Notes under the pieces: generated by a model | Told to the model about the DNA's origin: nothing | Seen by the model: the letters and a program-made list of their open reading frames with translations, nothing else | Database searches by the model: none | Translations under genes and position numbers: made by a program | From: Elysia crispata | Lineage: Eukaryota; Mollusca; Gastropoda; Plakobranchidae | NCBI GenBank assembly: GCA_033675545.1 | Contig: JAWDGP010003613.1 | Coordinates: 212,001-276,000, forward strand | Direction: 5' to 3' | Length of the DNA stretch: 64,000 nt | Shown here: one piece after another, positions 37,754 through 51,807 of the stretch | Numbering within the stretch: position 1 is the first letter of the stretch | Layout: each line of letters begins with the position of its first letter

Positions 37754-39173
37754 CTAAGCACAAATTAAAAAAAATAATTAATAACAAAATATGTTTGAAA
37801 GATACAGAAAGTAAAAGGAACCAGTAAAATATAATTCAGCATGCCTTTTAAAGGTTTTGCTGTGGCAAAGGGAAAAGATTGTATTATAGAAATGTAATAT
37901 AACAGCAGGATGTGGCTGGGGTACACAAATAAATTATTTTCTAGCTTAATGCTTTGTTACTCTAAGTTGCAGTGTTAAACATATGTATTCACATCATGTC
38001 CTAGTTCTCCATTTTGTAACATTATATCCTGGTCTACAATAGATCAGGAACTCAATTTAAGCTTGGCTACTTTGAACAAAATAGCTGCAAATATTTAGTG
38101 ATACTATGTTCTAGATAATACTCTTTCCACTCTCTTCCCTCCAAAAATACTCAAAACGTTAACATCACACAAGGTCTATCATGGTCTCATTTCACATTTA
38201 CCTAAACCTTGATGAGTTGCCCAAACCTCTCTGTACTTCATCAAGCAGCCTAAGCCATACTAGAAGTCTAAATTTGTGTTATTGAGCCTGTGCTATGATT
38301 ACTTCGTTGATTTGGCGCAAGTGAAGAAGAAATTCCCATAAATTTTAAAATGAGAATAAACACAAAATAGGCCAAAAGTTGAAGGCATATAACCACAGGA
38401 GAAAGGTAGAAGAAGTCTTCACCTCAGGAGTGCAAGATCTGCTAATCAGTTTTGCAACATAGGGCCTAGGTACAATTCAATGATCATTTTGTGTTCGTCA
38501 TCTTTCTGCTCTACATTGTATACAAAACGCCAACAGTATGCTGGACAATTATAGCTACTTCACTAATTCTATGATAGATAAGCTGTCGCATAAGAAAATT
38601 TTGTTTGCTAAGGTCATAAAATTTGCCTGTTCTCAAAACTTCACAAGACTGATCTCAAAAAACTTAAGTGACCACATATAGGTCATGTTTTGGCATGTTT
38701 TCATTACAGTGATTTGTTACAGGAAATACTGATAACAGGCTTATCCTACGATTCTGATGAAAGCAATATTCTGCTAAATTCTGTGGAATTGAGACTGAGC
38801 TTTACTAGATTGAATATATCTTGATGAAATGTTGAGCTTATTTTATTCTCTGGTCCTCTTCTTCTTATGAGTTATATTTTTTACTAAGTCTTCAATAACT
38901 AAAGCCAGGGTAACATTTGCCATGTACAAAATAAAGAAGGTAAATTACATTTTTTTAAAAAGTCATTTTGTCTCGAGATAATTTTTTTTTTTTATAGAAA
39001 AAAAAACAACCAAAGAAATATATAGCATCAATGTGCTTGCTTAGCTAGCCATTTTATTGTTCTGAAGATTTTTGTATTCTAATACTATAGTATTCACAAA
39101 TCTCTTTGACAAAAGAAATGAAACCAATGATAACACAATGACCAATCTCCAATCTAGTTAAGATGATACTTAC

Positions 39174-39254
39174 TGACAATGTGTATGTTAGTTCCTCAGC
39201 GGTGTCTGGGTCATAGGCCTCAATTTCATATATGACCTTGTTTATCTTCTCATC
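39174..39254 (-). CDS. Cadherin exon 5: EC2, first half
   Basis: The exon encodes VIYEIEAYDPDTAEEL and then TYTLS, the AxDxD calcium motif (AYDPD) and the next strand of EC2. The acceptor is CACCCAAG| and the donor TCA|GTAAGT; it is 81 nt in phase 0-0. Intron 5 (37754-39173) holds nothing recognisable apart from poly-T/A runs near 38.97-39.0 kb. Confidence 0.9.
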
Positions 39255-40466
39255 CTTGGGTGATAAATTCATAAATAAATACATAAATGAATGCTCCCTT
39301 GTTTCTTTCTTAAGACAAATAGTAATATACAGTTGTCAAATAATCCAACGTTCAAGAGAAAGTCAAATGATGGTATCCAAGTGCAAAAATTCATAAGCAA
39401 AAAAAGTTGTAAGATCTCTATTGCTATTTGTGAATACTTTTGCAATTGCTCAGGACTCAATCATCTGTGTTGATGAGACATCACACACAATCACGTCAGT
39501 TCATCTAGGTAACCTTTGTTTAGTTAGCATAGTCTATTATTGATGCTTATCCAGCTTATGTTAAATATGTTTTAAAAGTCAGATTGAGTGACACCTCAAG
39601 CCAACAATGACCTGTAGCTTTATACTCTTCTGTTGAGACAATTGCAACACTCACGCACATTAAGTTTTGACAAGATGGACTAGAGGCAAGCAAAATTAAG
39701 ATATAAGTCAATTTAAACAAATTTATCAGTAAAAAAGAAAAAGAAAGAAATATTTAAGACTTTGCAGTACAATGAATTATGGGGAATGTTGAATAGAAGT
39801 CATATTAAGTGGAGTACACTGTGTTGAAAGGAATGATTTGTTAAATCCTCTTAAATTCCATGTTTCCAATACATAATCCAGTGACATATATTTTCTATTA
39901 AGACATTTTTTTCAGCTTTCAAATGTCAGATTAAAAAAAAAATTTCTTGAAAATATGTTTGAGTTTAAGTTTTGATCTTATAAAAACTAAACTACTGAGT
40001 ACTACACTCTGATTTTGTTTTGTTCAATAGACCTAAATTTTGAAACAAGGTCCCTGCAGTTAAACTTTTTTTTTATGCTCAAGGCTAAAACACTCCTATG
40101 GCTCTTTATTTTTCTAAAGGGAAAGCAGCTTGTATTTCTGTACAATGCAAAAAATAAACAGTTTAAATGATTAGACTCCCAAACAAAGATAATTCTTGAA
40201 AACCAATTTGTCTTATTTGGAAATGTATCAAAAGTACTAAAAACAAGGTTTGCCTGTGAACGTACACGAGAGCATAATGGATAAACTGGAAACACTAGTA
40301 TAAAAGCAGTGGTATATTCATGATCAAACTTAACTTGAGTTCGACAGCAGGTGAGTGATATACACAAATTTAAACCCCAGAGTTGTAATTTATAAAAAAT
40401 CATTTTAAGATATTAATTAGTCTAAAATGTAAGATTAAGTGATATTAATCATTTTTATGGTTTCAC

Positions 40467-40562
40467 CTCCTTTACAGTCACTGAGTAAGGACGGTCACGG
40501 AAGTCTGGAGTCTCATCGTTAACATCCTTCACAACAAGACCGATAGATTTCTCAGAGAATAC
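40467..40562 (-). CDS. Cadherin exon 4: EC1-EC2 linker
   Basis: The exon encodes VVKDVNDETPDF, a standard EC linker calcium motif, followed by the first strand of EC2 (PYSVTVKE). It has acceptor GCCTCACAG| and donor GAG|GTGAAA and is 96 nt in phase 0-0. Intron 4 (39255-40466) contains nothing I recognise. Confidence 0.92.
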
Positions 40563-43500
40563 CTGTGAGGCAGAGAGATCTTGTGAAATTAGAAGCAAAA
40601 TAATGAATCTCAAAAATTTATATCAATTTTAAATAAATTTTTATGAATCTTTTACTTTTTGTTCAATTGGACTCAGACATTTGAAGACTGTTATCATAAG
40701 TAGTCACCAGATGACTGAAACTGAGTTCCGGTGGAAAAAAAAATAATTATAACTTCACAGGCTGACAGATAAGACTGTATTCAGTTCTTAAGTATGAAAA
40801 TAATGTTTCTTCTGAGATAATTAAAAATTTTATATAATTTTCACCTAAGCAGGTGTTTTAAACATTTACAGCTAACTTCTTTGTACTATTCATGAGAAAA
40901 GTGTGTTTTGCTTGACCTAAAGTATGCAGACTAAATAATACTTACAAATAATTTATAGAAAATAGATATCTGGGATGGATTTGCAATACTTTCAAAGAGA
41001 ATTTAGCACATTTGCTCAGCAGAAAAGCTCATAATTAACAGGTAATAATGAGAGAAAGAGAAAGATATGGTACATGGAGAGGAGAAGTTCACAAGACCAC
41101 GAGATATTCCAGAATACCAAAGAGGAGGTGCAATGAAAAATCACACATGCCATAGCACCAGCGAAGAAATTTCACCACTGAGAAACAATGCAGATTAGTG
41201 TAATGACTCATCATAAGATCACGAAGCATTTCCTATCATTCATCCATGGCAACTTGCTCGCAAAGAAGTTGTTCAAAAACATCAACCACCAAGGATAATA
41301 TAATAAAGTGCCAGGATTTTTGGCTGAGAGAAAAAGAAAGGGATATGGGGGAAAAAGAGAAGAGGAAGAGAAAAAGAGCAAATTATCTGGCTATGAAATG
41401 CCCTATCTTTCCACTAAATGTGTATATCTGGAGACTCATGACGTTAACGCCATAAGTATCATATAACTTTACTTTAACAATAAAAGCAATGACCACTTAC
41501 GGCATGTCTCCAAACAAAGGTGTGTTAAAAACTAAGAATACATAGAATATTAAGAACCCATGATAATGACCGCGATATCGTGATAATGATCTAGTGCATG
41601 GTTTAGATTCATCACTAGAAATGATTTCTGTCTAAGAGCCTACTCACTAATAGCTTTGCTTCATTGAGATATCTGAACTATCAAAATGCTTGATTCATTT
41701 CAACAAACAATACAAGGAGTTCGAAGCATCAACTTGCTGACAAGTTAAAAGATCAATCCAGAACCTAATTTGTCAGAATTTTTAAGAAGCCGTGGCCAAC
41801 ATCGACTAAGAATGAGTCATAAATATGTAGAACCGACATTATTAATATCCGGACAGAATGGATAATTTTATCTTTATTTTTTTATTTTTTTTTTGGAATA
41901 TAGACATCAATCTTTAGCAAAAATTAGAAGTATTGATAATATAAGTGGTAAGAAAAACGAGCCTACTCTGGTTTCAGGGCCCGAACGATCGGCCTATATG
42001 GCCAGTTTGAATATCAGCCGCCAGTCTCAATCCTGCAATGGGGGAATGGGTAGCTGTTCAACTTTGTTCGGTTTCGCTCTCAAAAGTTTAAATCAAGATC
42101 TTCCTTCAAACGGAATACCTTATTACCGCATATGACATTCTTCGACTTCTTCGAGTACCTTGAAAACGTCGTAAGACTGGAAACTCCAAGTCTTTCAGAT
42201 TAGCATCCTAACGCGTCTATACTCTTTAGCACACATTCCAAGAGGAAAAAATTATGAGATGCGTGCCCAATATCCAAGACTTTAGGTCCAAGAGATGACG
42301 AGTAAGCCTGTGCGAGTATCAGGTTAATGAGCTCTAATCCAGGTATCCGGGTTTTCTACTCCCTATACTTTGGCATAGCTAGGCGTGCAGTTTCAATTTC
42401 AATGTACTTAGACTATAATTATGGAAGCAACTGGCAACTTGACTAAGTGTGCGTGCAGTTCCAAGAATCCAACGGGAGGCAGAACATTTCTAAGAAAGTC
42501 ATTTTAAATAGCTTTGACCTTGATATTTTCGCAGTTACTAGCCTATCAAGATATTTCAAAGAAAGCCATACGCTTGGAATTACATTGAGAAAACAAAAGA
42601 CGAAAAAAGAGCTCCTGCAACATCTTCAAAAGCATAATAAAAGTTGACGGGTTGTCAATCTCAAGCCTCTTAAAGCGTAAGAAGGAAAAACACCAAAACG
42701 AAATCGCAAGCAGTACAGAAACACCATCTTCAAGTAGATCTATATCTATACAGTCCCAATCAACAATTTCTCCATCTTTTGAGAAATGTATCACGTATTC
42801 ACAAAGCTCAAGTCGCAAGAGGAGACTGTTTATATGTTTCGATCGTTGACTTCATCGAGAGGTGTGTCAGACCCAATGTCTTCAATTCCTCTTTTTTGTT
42901 CACGCTTTCTTTGTTGTGTCCAATTTTAATTGATTTTGAAAATAAAATATTATTAAAACAAAAAGAGGGAAACAACAAAAAACATTTAAAAAATAAGAAA
43001 CAAAAGAAGATAATTAAAACGTCAGGTACCCGGGGTTTTTTTTTTTTCGTTACCCGGGCAGCAAATTATTACCCGGGTTCCAGGCCAAATGTGGAGATGT
43101 CTCTTAAAGTAATAAATTCAGTCTGATCTCGAATGATGGTAAAAAATTTTTCAATAAACTTCGTATATAAAAAAAAGTACTGGAAGGAAATGGAGAGCTA
43201 GTCAACCCTTAGATAAGGTGAAAGAATGTTTGTAAAATCAATTTTAAAATATCGACCTCGATTAGCCACGTGGGGTGCGGATCATCTACTGCAAATTGAT
43301 TGTGAAAGCAAAAAAAAAAAAAAAAAAAAGCGAAAAGAGATATAACCATAATCATTAATGAGACAAGAAAACAAGAAACGTTCTGAGAGGGTGCAGAGGC
43401 TTGCTCAACATTAACAAAGACAATGAGATACTGCCCTATATGAAATGGCATCTAGCTTAGGTTCCTTATTAGAAAGATCTCCTTCCCTCCAAGGCAAAGA

Positions 43501-44199
43501 GTGAGCGCCTCGAAAACATGTCGACTGTTCATGCCCAATATTTCAAGACAGACAAATCACGCACTGAGGTATTGCACAATATTCGTAACGCTAGGAAGAA
43601 GCACCTTGATATACAAACGGATTATACCAGAACTTGCTGCAGCCATAAGCACAGTAAAAGGGAAACCGAATCGTTGTTAGTCGAGCGCAACTAATTGCAA
43701 TATGGAAAATCTATTTTGGCAATATTTTCCGTCATTATTATCGATAGTGGAAAGGAGTGCTTGACGGTTGTGACCACGATTATTGTTCTGCAGTTGTGAC
43801 GACTGAGACATTGAAGCAAAGTTTACGGTGTATCCTTATTTATCAAGCAAAAGTCAAGCCTCTTATTGTGATTCTTTTATAGTTGTTATTGAATTATAAT
43901 GTATTGGATATCTCTATTATGAAAGAAAAATGTAAGGGATTCCCAACGACAAAAGAGCTAAACTAAGTTGGTACAATAAGTCAAGATGGCACTTGTTGGG
44001 TTGGCTTAAATGGATTTGAGGGTGCGTCAGCCGAAAGTAAATTGTTCTTAAATGAGACAAGTCAGCCGAGAGCAGGCATCGGTGGATTTGGAGTGATTGG
44101 TCTAAATATTGTTTGCTTTAATTATCAGAAGATCATTTGAGGAATTGAGCAAAAAAACCTTAATAATAAAAACAGTTTACATGTACAATAACAACGACA

Positions 44200-44211
44200 A
44201 CAACAATAAAG

Positions 44212-44274
<63 letters not shown>

Positions 44275-44284
44275 TCAATAATAA
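44200..44284. repeat. AAT microsatellite
   Basis: Around 20 AAT units flanked by AAC/GAC variants, in cadherin intron 3. Confidence 0.95.
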
Positions 44285-45474
44285 CCGAATAGAAATGCGT
44301 TGATAACACATGTCATTTCAGTAATGTATCAATAATTTAGATGCAGCAATGTTTTTGGTATCATGTATGGGGTATAACGAGTAGGTTATGGGCGGCTCCG
44401 AAATGATGAGTTCCCTCACATGCTCTTTCAAAACATTAAGAAAATTTGTTAAAGCACATCCTCTTAGATTGACAAAGGGAACGATCATAACATTCTGAGT
44501 CGAAGGTCTTTCTAAAAGTATTAACTTTTCACTAAAGAAAGTGCAAAGTTTTCACGTAGCTCGACATTATACGTTGTAAGGAAGTGAGGCGATATTTCTC
44601 TTTACCACATAATTCAATAAATTGGCATTGAAAACACGGTCTTGGAATTACTGTTTGAAAGAATCTTGTCATTTATATGTTTCATTTTTTTTTAAATCTA
44701 AGTATTATTCTCAGTTCCTGTTAGAACTCCAAGCGATGTAAAATGGAAAAGGTAAGACCATGCAGGAGTTATGGTATAGGTGAATCCCACTACCAATCCT
44801 AGAAAACCTATAGATCAGAGTTGATACACTTTTTATGAGGAGGTGATTTATATGACATACACTGCTGCAATAAATTCACGAAAAGCGATCTTCCGTCAAG
44901 TATCACCCCTCTAACTATATAGCAAATCATCTTCACCAGATATTAAATTCAAAGAGTGAAATGCATTTGGAGTCCCTGAAGTAATAAATATTAAACAACG
45001 ATTAGTTTTGCTGCAAATGTATTTTTTTGCTAAAGTCAACAATTGACAACAAGAGACGGGTATGAGCACGACATAATAATAATATTATGAGCAATGAGAG
45101 GAGAGAGGTTGCTCCTCATTATTTAAGATTTTAATGAAAGTCTTCGGAGAAAGTGTGTATTGTACTCTTTTGCTCCTCAATTTGTAAAAGCTGAACTCAA
45201 AAGATCATTATTCTTAACAACGCTTTTTTAAATTATATTTTACTTACTAATTTATTTTTGTTGCTGTTGTAATCAATTGCTTCCATAATAAATGCATGAA
45301 GAAACAAATTTAATTCTCCAATTGGCCATACTTCATGTTGAGAATAGACATGCGTGAAATTCGAACAACAAAATATCGACGATAAATTCATGACATGAAA
45401 AACTTCATGATTTTAGAAACTTTCAAATAAAAACAGAAATCTATTAAGTAATTGCATAATCATGCTATACTAAC

Positions 45475-45537
45475 CTGACCTTCCTGATCTTGCTGACTTT
45501 CTGAAGCCTTAAATAGCAATTGGACTTTTTTTCTACC
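45475..45537 (-). CDS. Cadherin exon 3: EC1, middle strand segment
   Basis: This is a 63-nt phase 0-0 exon reading GRKKVQLLFKASESQQDQ and then EGQ, with acceptor TTTCCCAG| and donor CAG|GTTAGT. It is too short to recognise alone; its place between EC1 halves, the open frame and good splice sites support it. Intron 3 (40563-45474, 4.9 kb) holds an AAT microsatellite (44.2 kb), three TACCCGGG motifs (43.03-43.08 kb) and a less AT-rich stretch at 41.9-44.1 kb that may be an unidentified insertion. Confidence 0.78.
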
Positions 45538-48500
45538 CTGGGAAAGAAATTAAGAAACTGTTAAAGTGACAAGCATAAAAGTAAAGACTTACGTCATGTG
45601 CTTAGCGTAATTAAGTATAGAACAAACGTTAAGACGAAAGTTTTTAGATATATTTTTTTATGCCAAAAGGGTGGCATATTTTTTTTTCTCTTTGGTTTAC
45701 AATAAAATTGTGCCACTCGGTACTTGGCGTCGGAAAGGTCTTTGTGTATGTTTTCATGCGTAATTGATATTCTAGGTATATTACCGAAGTGTAACATTCC
45801 AGAGCGAAATGTATTTATATTACATATCTATGTTATCTGCCTTAGATTCAAGTCATAATTGCATTTAAAAAGGGTGGAACATAGGAGAGGGAATTTAGGA
45901 TGCTGTGGGTATGGAGGATGGTCTTCCAATATGCATGCCGTTGAACAAATAGGGATGGAATCGTAAATAATGTAGACAAATAAAAAAAAGAAAACTTCTA
46001 AATTGGAGCTCTCAACGTTGTTGAATTGAATTGACATTCAAGGCTTTGTTTTGATGTAGTCTTAATATTCAACCAAACATAGTCTCTATCATTGGGTTTA
46101 AAAGTGTTTCTTTAGCACAGAATTTTCAATCAAGAAATTTCGTCACTAAAAAAAACAATTAATCTGTTGTGATTTATGACACAAACGATCTCCTTTTTGC
46201 TTACTTCTTGTCTAGCTTAAGGTTAGAATGTCTATTCACTGCCATGAATTAAGTATATAAATCTTTCCATGCCAGAATTGAGGATGTGATTTAGTGTTAA
46301 TGAATTTTTTTCTCAAACAGACTCTCTTCGACTTGAAGATTTAAGGATCATATCTTGATACAGAAGTGGAATAATTTCATTTATTTGAGATCCTTAACTT
46401 TCTTACCGCTTTGCGGTTCAAGTTCAGCTTGGACTGAATATGAGAGACAATTTAAAAAAAAAAGAAGTGTATGGCTCTTCTTTTTTGCTTACGTCCACCT
46501 GTTCACACACATCTAACGCCATATATTACAGCAGTTTTTGTGTTTATCTTGACTTTATTATCGCCCAGTAGATGTTACCTCAAATCCTTTAGATTGCTTG
46601 GTTTGAAATCTCCTGCTGTAGGTAGTTTACTCTAAAGAATTTTGTTTCTCCTTAAAAAACAAAACTTAAATTAAACTATCTACTTCATAGGTTTGCGATT
46701 TGAAATAAAATACAAATTATTTGTGGTACTTTTTTATGTTCTAGGGTGCAATCAAAACTGTGGATTGAGAACCACGTTTCCAACTTGTGATGAAGATTAC
46801 GATAGTTTATTTTATTTTGAACCGTACGCGTAAAGCATTTGAGATCACAGTGAGGAATATTGTTTGCTTGTGTTTTATTTTTAACAGTAATTCTTTTTGT
46901 TCGGAGTTCGTTTTAAGGTTTAAAAATTATTACCGTTGAATATCTAGGTATCGACGGCTCCTCCATGTCATTGTTAGTTTTAGTATTTCATTAGGTCTTC
47001 CCACAAATTTTCAATTTCAAAATATAGACTACCTCTTTCTTCCTGAGAGTTAAATGAATCATTCTTGTACAGTGCTTTCATTTCTTAAACACGACATTTT
47101 TTTCCTTTTTATAGCCTTTTCTAGCAAGCTATCGCATTTTAAGGTGTCCTGGAATAATGATCAAAGATCACTCGACCAGTTCAGTATGTAATAATTGTTC
47201 TTGAAAATAATAATTATTGGGTTTTTTATAACCTCGTTCTAGTATTCTTATTAAATTTTGTTCACAACTTTTGTACGCTCATTTGTTTTTTTAATTGAAT
47301 ATCCCACATAATTATCACACGTTCAGAGATACTCATACATTTTCTGCTTGTTTCGTCATTTTATGGCTTATTGAGGTTGGTCATCTCCATTTTGAAAGAT
47401 ATACTATCTTATGAGCATTTTTGAGAGCTAATTGTAGTTCTTCTGCTTGTTAATATTTTATGTGAGATAAAGATGTAGGCCAGATATTAAGTAGACATTA
47501 CCTTTACATCTTTACAAAGCATAGCTTATCGTCATAAAATAATTTTTTTTTTCATAACATAATCTGAAGATAGTTGCAACTCTTCATTTCTCCTTCTTTG
47601 AATCTGGGTCAGGAATGAACTGTCTTCAAGAGCTATTCAAATTTCCATCAGCAGTGCAGTCATTTTCGGGCTCTTGGAGTCTCTAAAAATTTTCTTCTTT
47701 TCATTTGTCACAGAGATATGATAAGTCGGAAAGGTCCGAACGAAGAGTTGCAGCTCCATGAATATTCATCATTAACTATTTTTTTTAAATTGATTGTTAT
47801 TTCATGAAATGCTCAGATATTCTTCTCATGAACCAAAATACTTCCTTTGAAACTTTCAAAAAAAATTGTCAAGCTACGCAGGTTAATTTAACAGTAACTG
47901 ACATGGATTTTTATAGAAGCTAAGTACATTCATTTCTGGAAATTTTGTAAAGATTTTGTTATTTTATTTAGTTCCCTTTGAAGATTCATTGAACACTAAT
48001 TGGAAATGGGATACATATAACGCTTTGAAATGAACTGTCTTCAACCTTGCCAAAGCTCAGTGAAAAATACGTGCTTTTGTCGAACACAGTGACTTACTTT
48101 CTGTTATTTTCTTTTCTTCCGACTACAAAAACCCGATCCACTTTGGGAGAACCTACGAAGTAGCTAATATAGGGTTCTGAGGAGAACATGTTTCTATAAT
48201 GCTCCTCATAAAGAGGTTTTATTTTAAAAAAAGAAAAAGAAAAAAAATACCTGAGTTTGAGTTAGGGACGTATGTGTGCTCGTGTGATATAAAATTGCAC
48301 TATTGCTGATTGAGCAATAAACTGAAATAACTTCGAATAATTTCCAATTCCATTAAATTAAAAGAATAAACAGTCCAGATGGACTTAAAAGCATTAGTTT
48401 GAAAGTTTTAACTGAATTAGATAGTTTTGGGGTAAGCAACTTTAGGATAGTTCGTGTAGATAAGAATATTTGAGCTTGAGGATTTAAAAATTTAATACCT

Positions 48501-48588
48501 CTGTAGCCAGTAATTGTAAGACACACTTAATTAAGGACATTGTTCTTTAATCTTCAATGAAATAAATAATCGTAATCGCTTCACTTAC

Positions 48589-48818
48589 CCTGTCAGCATC
48601 TAGCTCGATGTTTAGATAAACATCCACGACAAACTTTCCGCTACTTGGCGTTGGTTTTCCGACGGTCACGTAATTTGTTAGGCTTTCTATCTTCGGAGAT
48701 GTTGCACCAGTCACTATGAATTTCCCAATCTTGTCCCCAATCTTGGTATCCTCATCTACTTCGAAGTATTCTGCTCCTCCGATGCCTATCTGCTGTAACG
48801 AAGGATTGGGAAATACCA
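48589..48818 (-). CDS. Cadherin exon 2: end of signal peptide and EC1, first half
   Basis: The acceptor GGCCAG| at 48819-48820 continues the phase-1 frame of exon 1. The exon encodes the end of the signal peptide and EC1 with the calcium-site motif EYFEVDEDT and the strand NIELDADR, ending at donor AGG|GTAAGTG in phase 0. EC1 is atypical: there is no AxDxD motif and LDRE is replaced by LDADR, as often happens in N-terminal EC repeats used for adhesion. Intron 2 (45538-48588) is about 3 kb of AT-rich sequence in which I see no gene or recognisable element. Confidence 0.88.
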
Positions 48819-49688
48819 CTGGCCAGAATAGATATGAATTTTTGTTATTAGATAGATAAACCTTTCAAGAAATGTGCAAGTATAATCTGCCTCTGCATAG
48901 TATTATTACCATTAAATCTAAATAGGCTAAATTAATTTCTAGGCATATTTCTATAGAGAGGTTAAAAGACGACTTTACGTTTGTTTCTTTGCTGAATCTT
49001 TTGTTCTTTACAGGAAGAAAAACTTAGGAAGTCAATTTCACCCGCAGAACATTTAGTTCAAACAAAGCGTGCCTAGGGATATACTGCCTCCCGGGATTTG
49101 ATACTTGCTAGTTTATTTTGTTACATCATGATCAATATTTAAAAGTATCTATCGAAAGAACTTGATTTTATTTACAAAATTAGCGAGCTACGGTATTTTT
49201 GTTAGCAGCGGATCAAATTAATAAAGCTTCGTATCTCTTGTTTTCAGATTGTTAAGAATCATTAATTACATCATATTTCTCTCTCCCCCACCCCTGTTCC
49301 AATAAGAATAGCTAACTAATTTTACAAAATCCAAATTTTTTTAGACTTTTTTTTTGGGGAGGAGGTTGGGGGGGGGGAAGAGAGAGAATATTTATCATCA
49401 TGTGGATTTAAATAATCGCGTATTGAACTTTTATGCACTTAATGCGAAAATTCACAGCTTTCTAATAAGTGTTTAAAAGGATCTAAAAGCAAATTGGGAA
49501 AATACAGAAAAAGTCGATTACTTTTATTGTTTAAATAGTTGACATTATTTTGGCAAATGCCCCTCCAAATTATATTATAATAGCTAAAGTATATTGCTAA
49601 AGTATGGCCGTGTCTACAATGTAAAAGTATTCAATGAGTAAGCATCGTAAAATAGCTACATATATAATGCGAAAAAAAAATGAAAGAT

Positions 49689-49788
<100 letters not shown>

Positions 49789-50238
49789 GACAAGGAGAGG
49801 GATCGCAAAAAATATGAAAGGGAAAATGAATGGAAAAGAAAGACAAGTGTTTGAAGAAACCAAATCACAAGAGACTAGCCATTTCGGGGCAACATAACAA
49901 ACAAAAAAAAAAATGCAAACTCATCTTGGTTGGGTCTGGTTCGATTACAATCTTCGACCGCTATTTGTGTAAGCTTAGGTATAGACAAGGTCAAAAGCCC
50001 TGCCGGAGTATTACTATCAACGATTCAAAAACAGACCTGCATACAATATCGTTACCCATGCAACCTCAAGATCAAGAAGAATCTAACTCTCAAAAATCAG
50101 AGCCGCCTCCAGACAGTAGAGCATTTTCTTCTTCATTCTGAAAACTTCGAAATTTACATTATGGTTTGGAGTGGATTTTCATTCGGCTCCATTTTATTAT
50201 GGTTCGGCAAACTTTTTTCCTTATGCTGGCTTTGTCTT

Positions 50239-50295
<57 letters not shown>

Positions 50296-50481
50296 TTGTT
50301 TTTGTTGTTGTTTGTTGTTGTTGTTGTTGTTTGCTTGTTTGTTGTTGTTGTTTATTTTTTTGTTTGTTGTTGTTGTTGTTGTTTTTGTTGTTTGTTTGTT
50401 TGTTGTTTCTTTGTTTGTTGTTGTTGTTTGTTTGTTTGTTTGTTGTTTGTTTGTTTGTTGCTGTTGTTGTTGTTGTTGTTT
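50239..50481. repeat. TTG array with TTTG variants
   Basis: A run of TTG units shades into GTTTGTTTG blocks, about 243 bp, in cadherin intron 1. Poly-Val, poly-Cys and poly-Gln frames across it are artefacts. Confidence 0.96.
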
Positions 50482-51473
50482 TATAGTGATACTTATGGTA
50501 ATATACATTTTTTACATATAGAGATCATTGACGACGAATCAACTATTTAAATGGAGTATGAATAATCTTCATTTTTCTATGCCTTTTCTCCATTTTTAAA
50601 TATTGTATCGCGGTGCACGCATTTTTCCGGTTGTTGTTTTTTTAACGAACAAAATGAAGGACAAGGAAGGATGAATATATATATATATATATATCGCGAT
50701 GGTAGATTGGCCAGGTCTTGTTAGATAAACTTCTAATTTGCTTATCGTTAAAAAAAAATACATGTACTAAATCATTTTATATTGTTTTCTGTGGTTCGAT
50801 TCATAAAATTATTGACTGAATTTTTTAGTTTCAAACCTAATGTTATTAGGTAAAAATATTAATTCAAATTTTTCACATTTACTAAAATAAATTTCAATTC
50901 ATCTACCCTTGAGGTTGTATTTGGAAAAATTATTTTGTCAATTAGCTAGGAGTAAATTGTGTGGAAACCATGATTTAATCTATAAAAATAAATGAGATCA
51001 CTTGCAAATTAGACTAATCGGATGAAGGTATTTTAGTCTTTTTACAACGATACATCCTCTTTCAACAATGATTTCTTTTAGAGTATGTCAAAACTGAAAT
51101 TTGTAAAATTGAAAGGGACCGCCCATATAAAAGAAATAGATTGATATATATATATATAAAATATTGCATTTTTAAAATACATATTTAAGCAAGAAAATAA
51201 ATAAAAAAAACAGCAATGATCGGTGAGGATTTTGGAGGTGTTTCAAAGTTTATGCTCCAACAACCTTTGTATATTAAAAAATCAAACAAATTCAATCACT
51301 TAGGGAGTCATCGACACAGTTGAGTAGCTTCTCTCCCCCTTCCCCCCACTTTTTTTTTTTTTTTTGTCTCTCCCTCTTCCTCTTCTATTTTAAACATTCT
51401 AAATCGCACGCAACTTAATTTGGATCAATCATTTTTTCCCTATATAAGAGCTTTGATAGACTTTATTATTCAA

Positions 51474-51695
<222 letters not shown>

Positions 51696-51764
51696 AGAAT
51701 TTTTTTCTCGAAACAAATCAAGTCTACATGAACGCTTTTTCATTCATTAAACTCTCAGTCTTAC

Positions 51765-51807
51765 CTAGAAAAAGTAGAACACAACAGTAGGTGCGATAAA
51801 ACATCAT
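51765..51807 (-). CDS. Cadherin exon 1: start codon and signal peptide
   Basis: The exon encodes MMFYRTYCCVLLFL and one extra base, then a strong donor (CTAG|GTAAGA). Joined to exon 2, the hydrophobic run continues with VVFP, giving a typical signal peptide of about 20-22 residues. The first of two tandem ATGs is taken as the start because an in-frame TAA lies 24 nt upstream (51829-51831), with no ATG between. Any 5' UTR exons further up are not visible. Intron 1 (48819-51764) holds a (CT)n tract, read on the coding strand, only 74 nt past the donor, a TTG array, a second GA tract, and a stretch at 49830-50230 in which I recognise nothing. Confidence 0.85.

Noticed and set aside
41893-43126. 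Several plus-strand frames (80, 66, 65 and 115 residues)
   Set aside because: No recognisable domain, overlapping frames and no splice model; possibly part of an unknown repeat.
48589-48792. Shorter exon 2 using acceptor TTACAG at 48793-48794 (phase 0)
   Set aside because: It would not match the phase-1 end of exon 1 and would cut the signal peptide; the acceptor at 48819-48820 fits both.
49830-50141. Plus-strand frame of 103 residues beside the TTG array
   Set aside because: Low-complexity polar sequence with no family match and no supporting splice sites.
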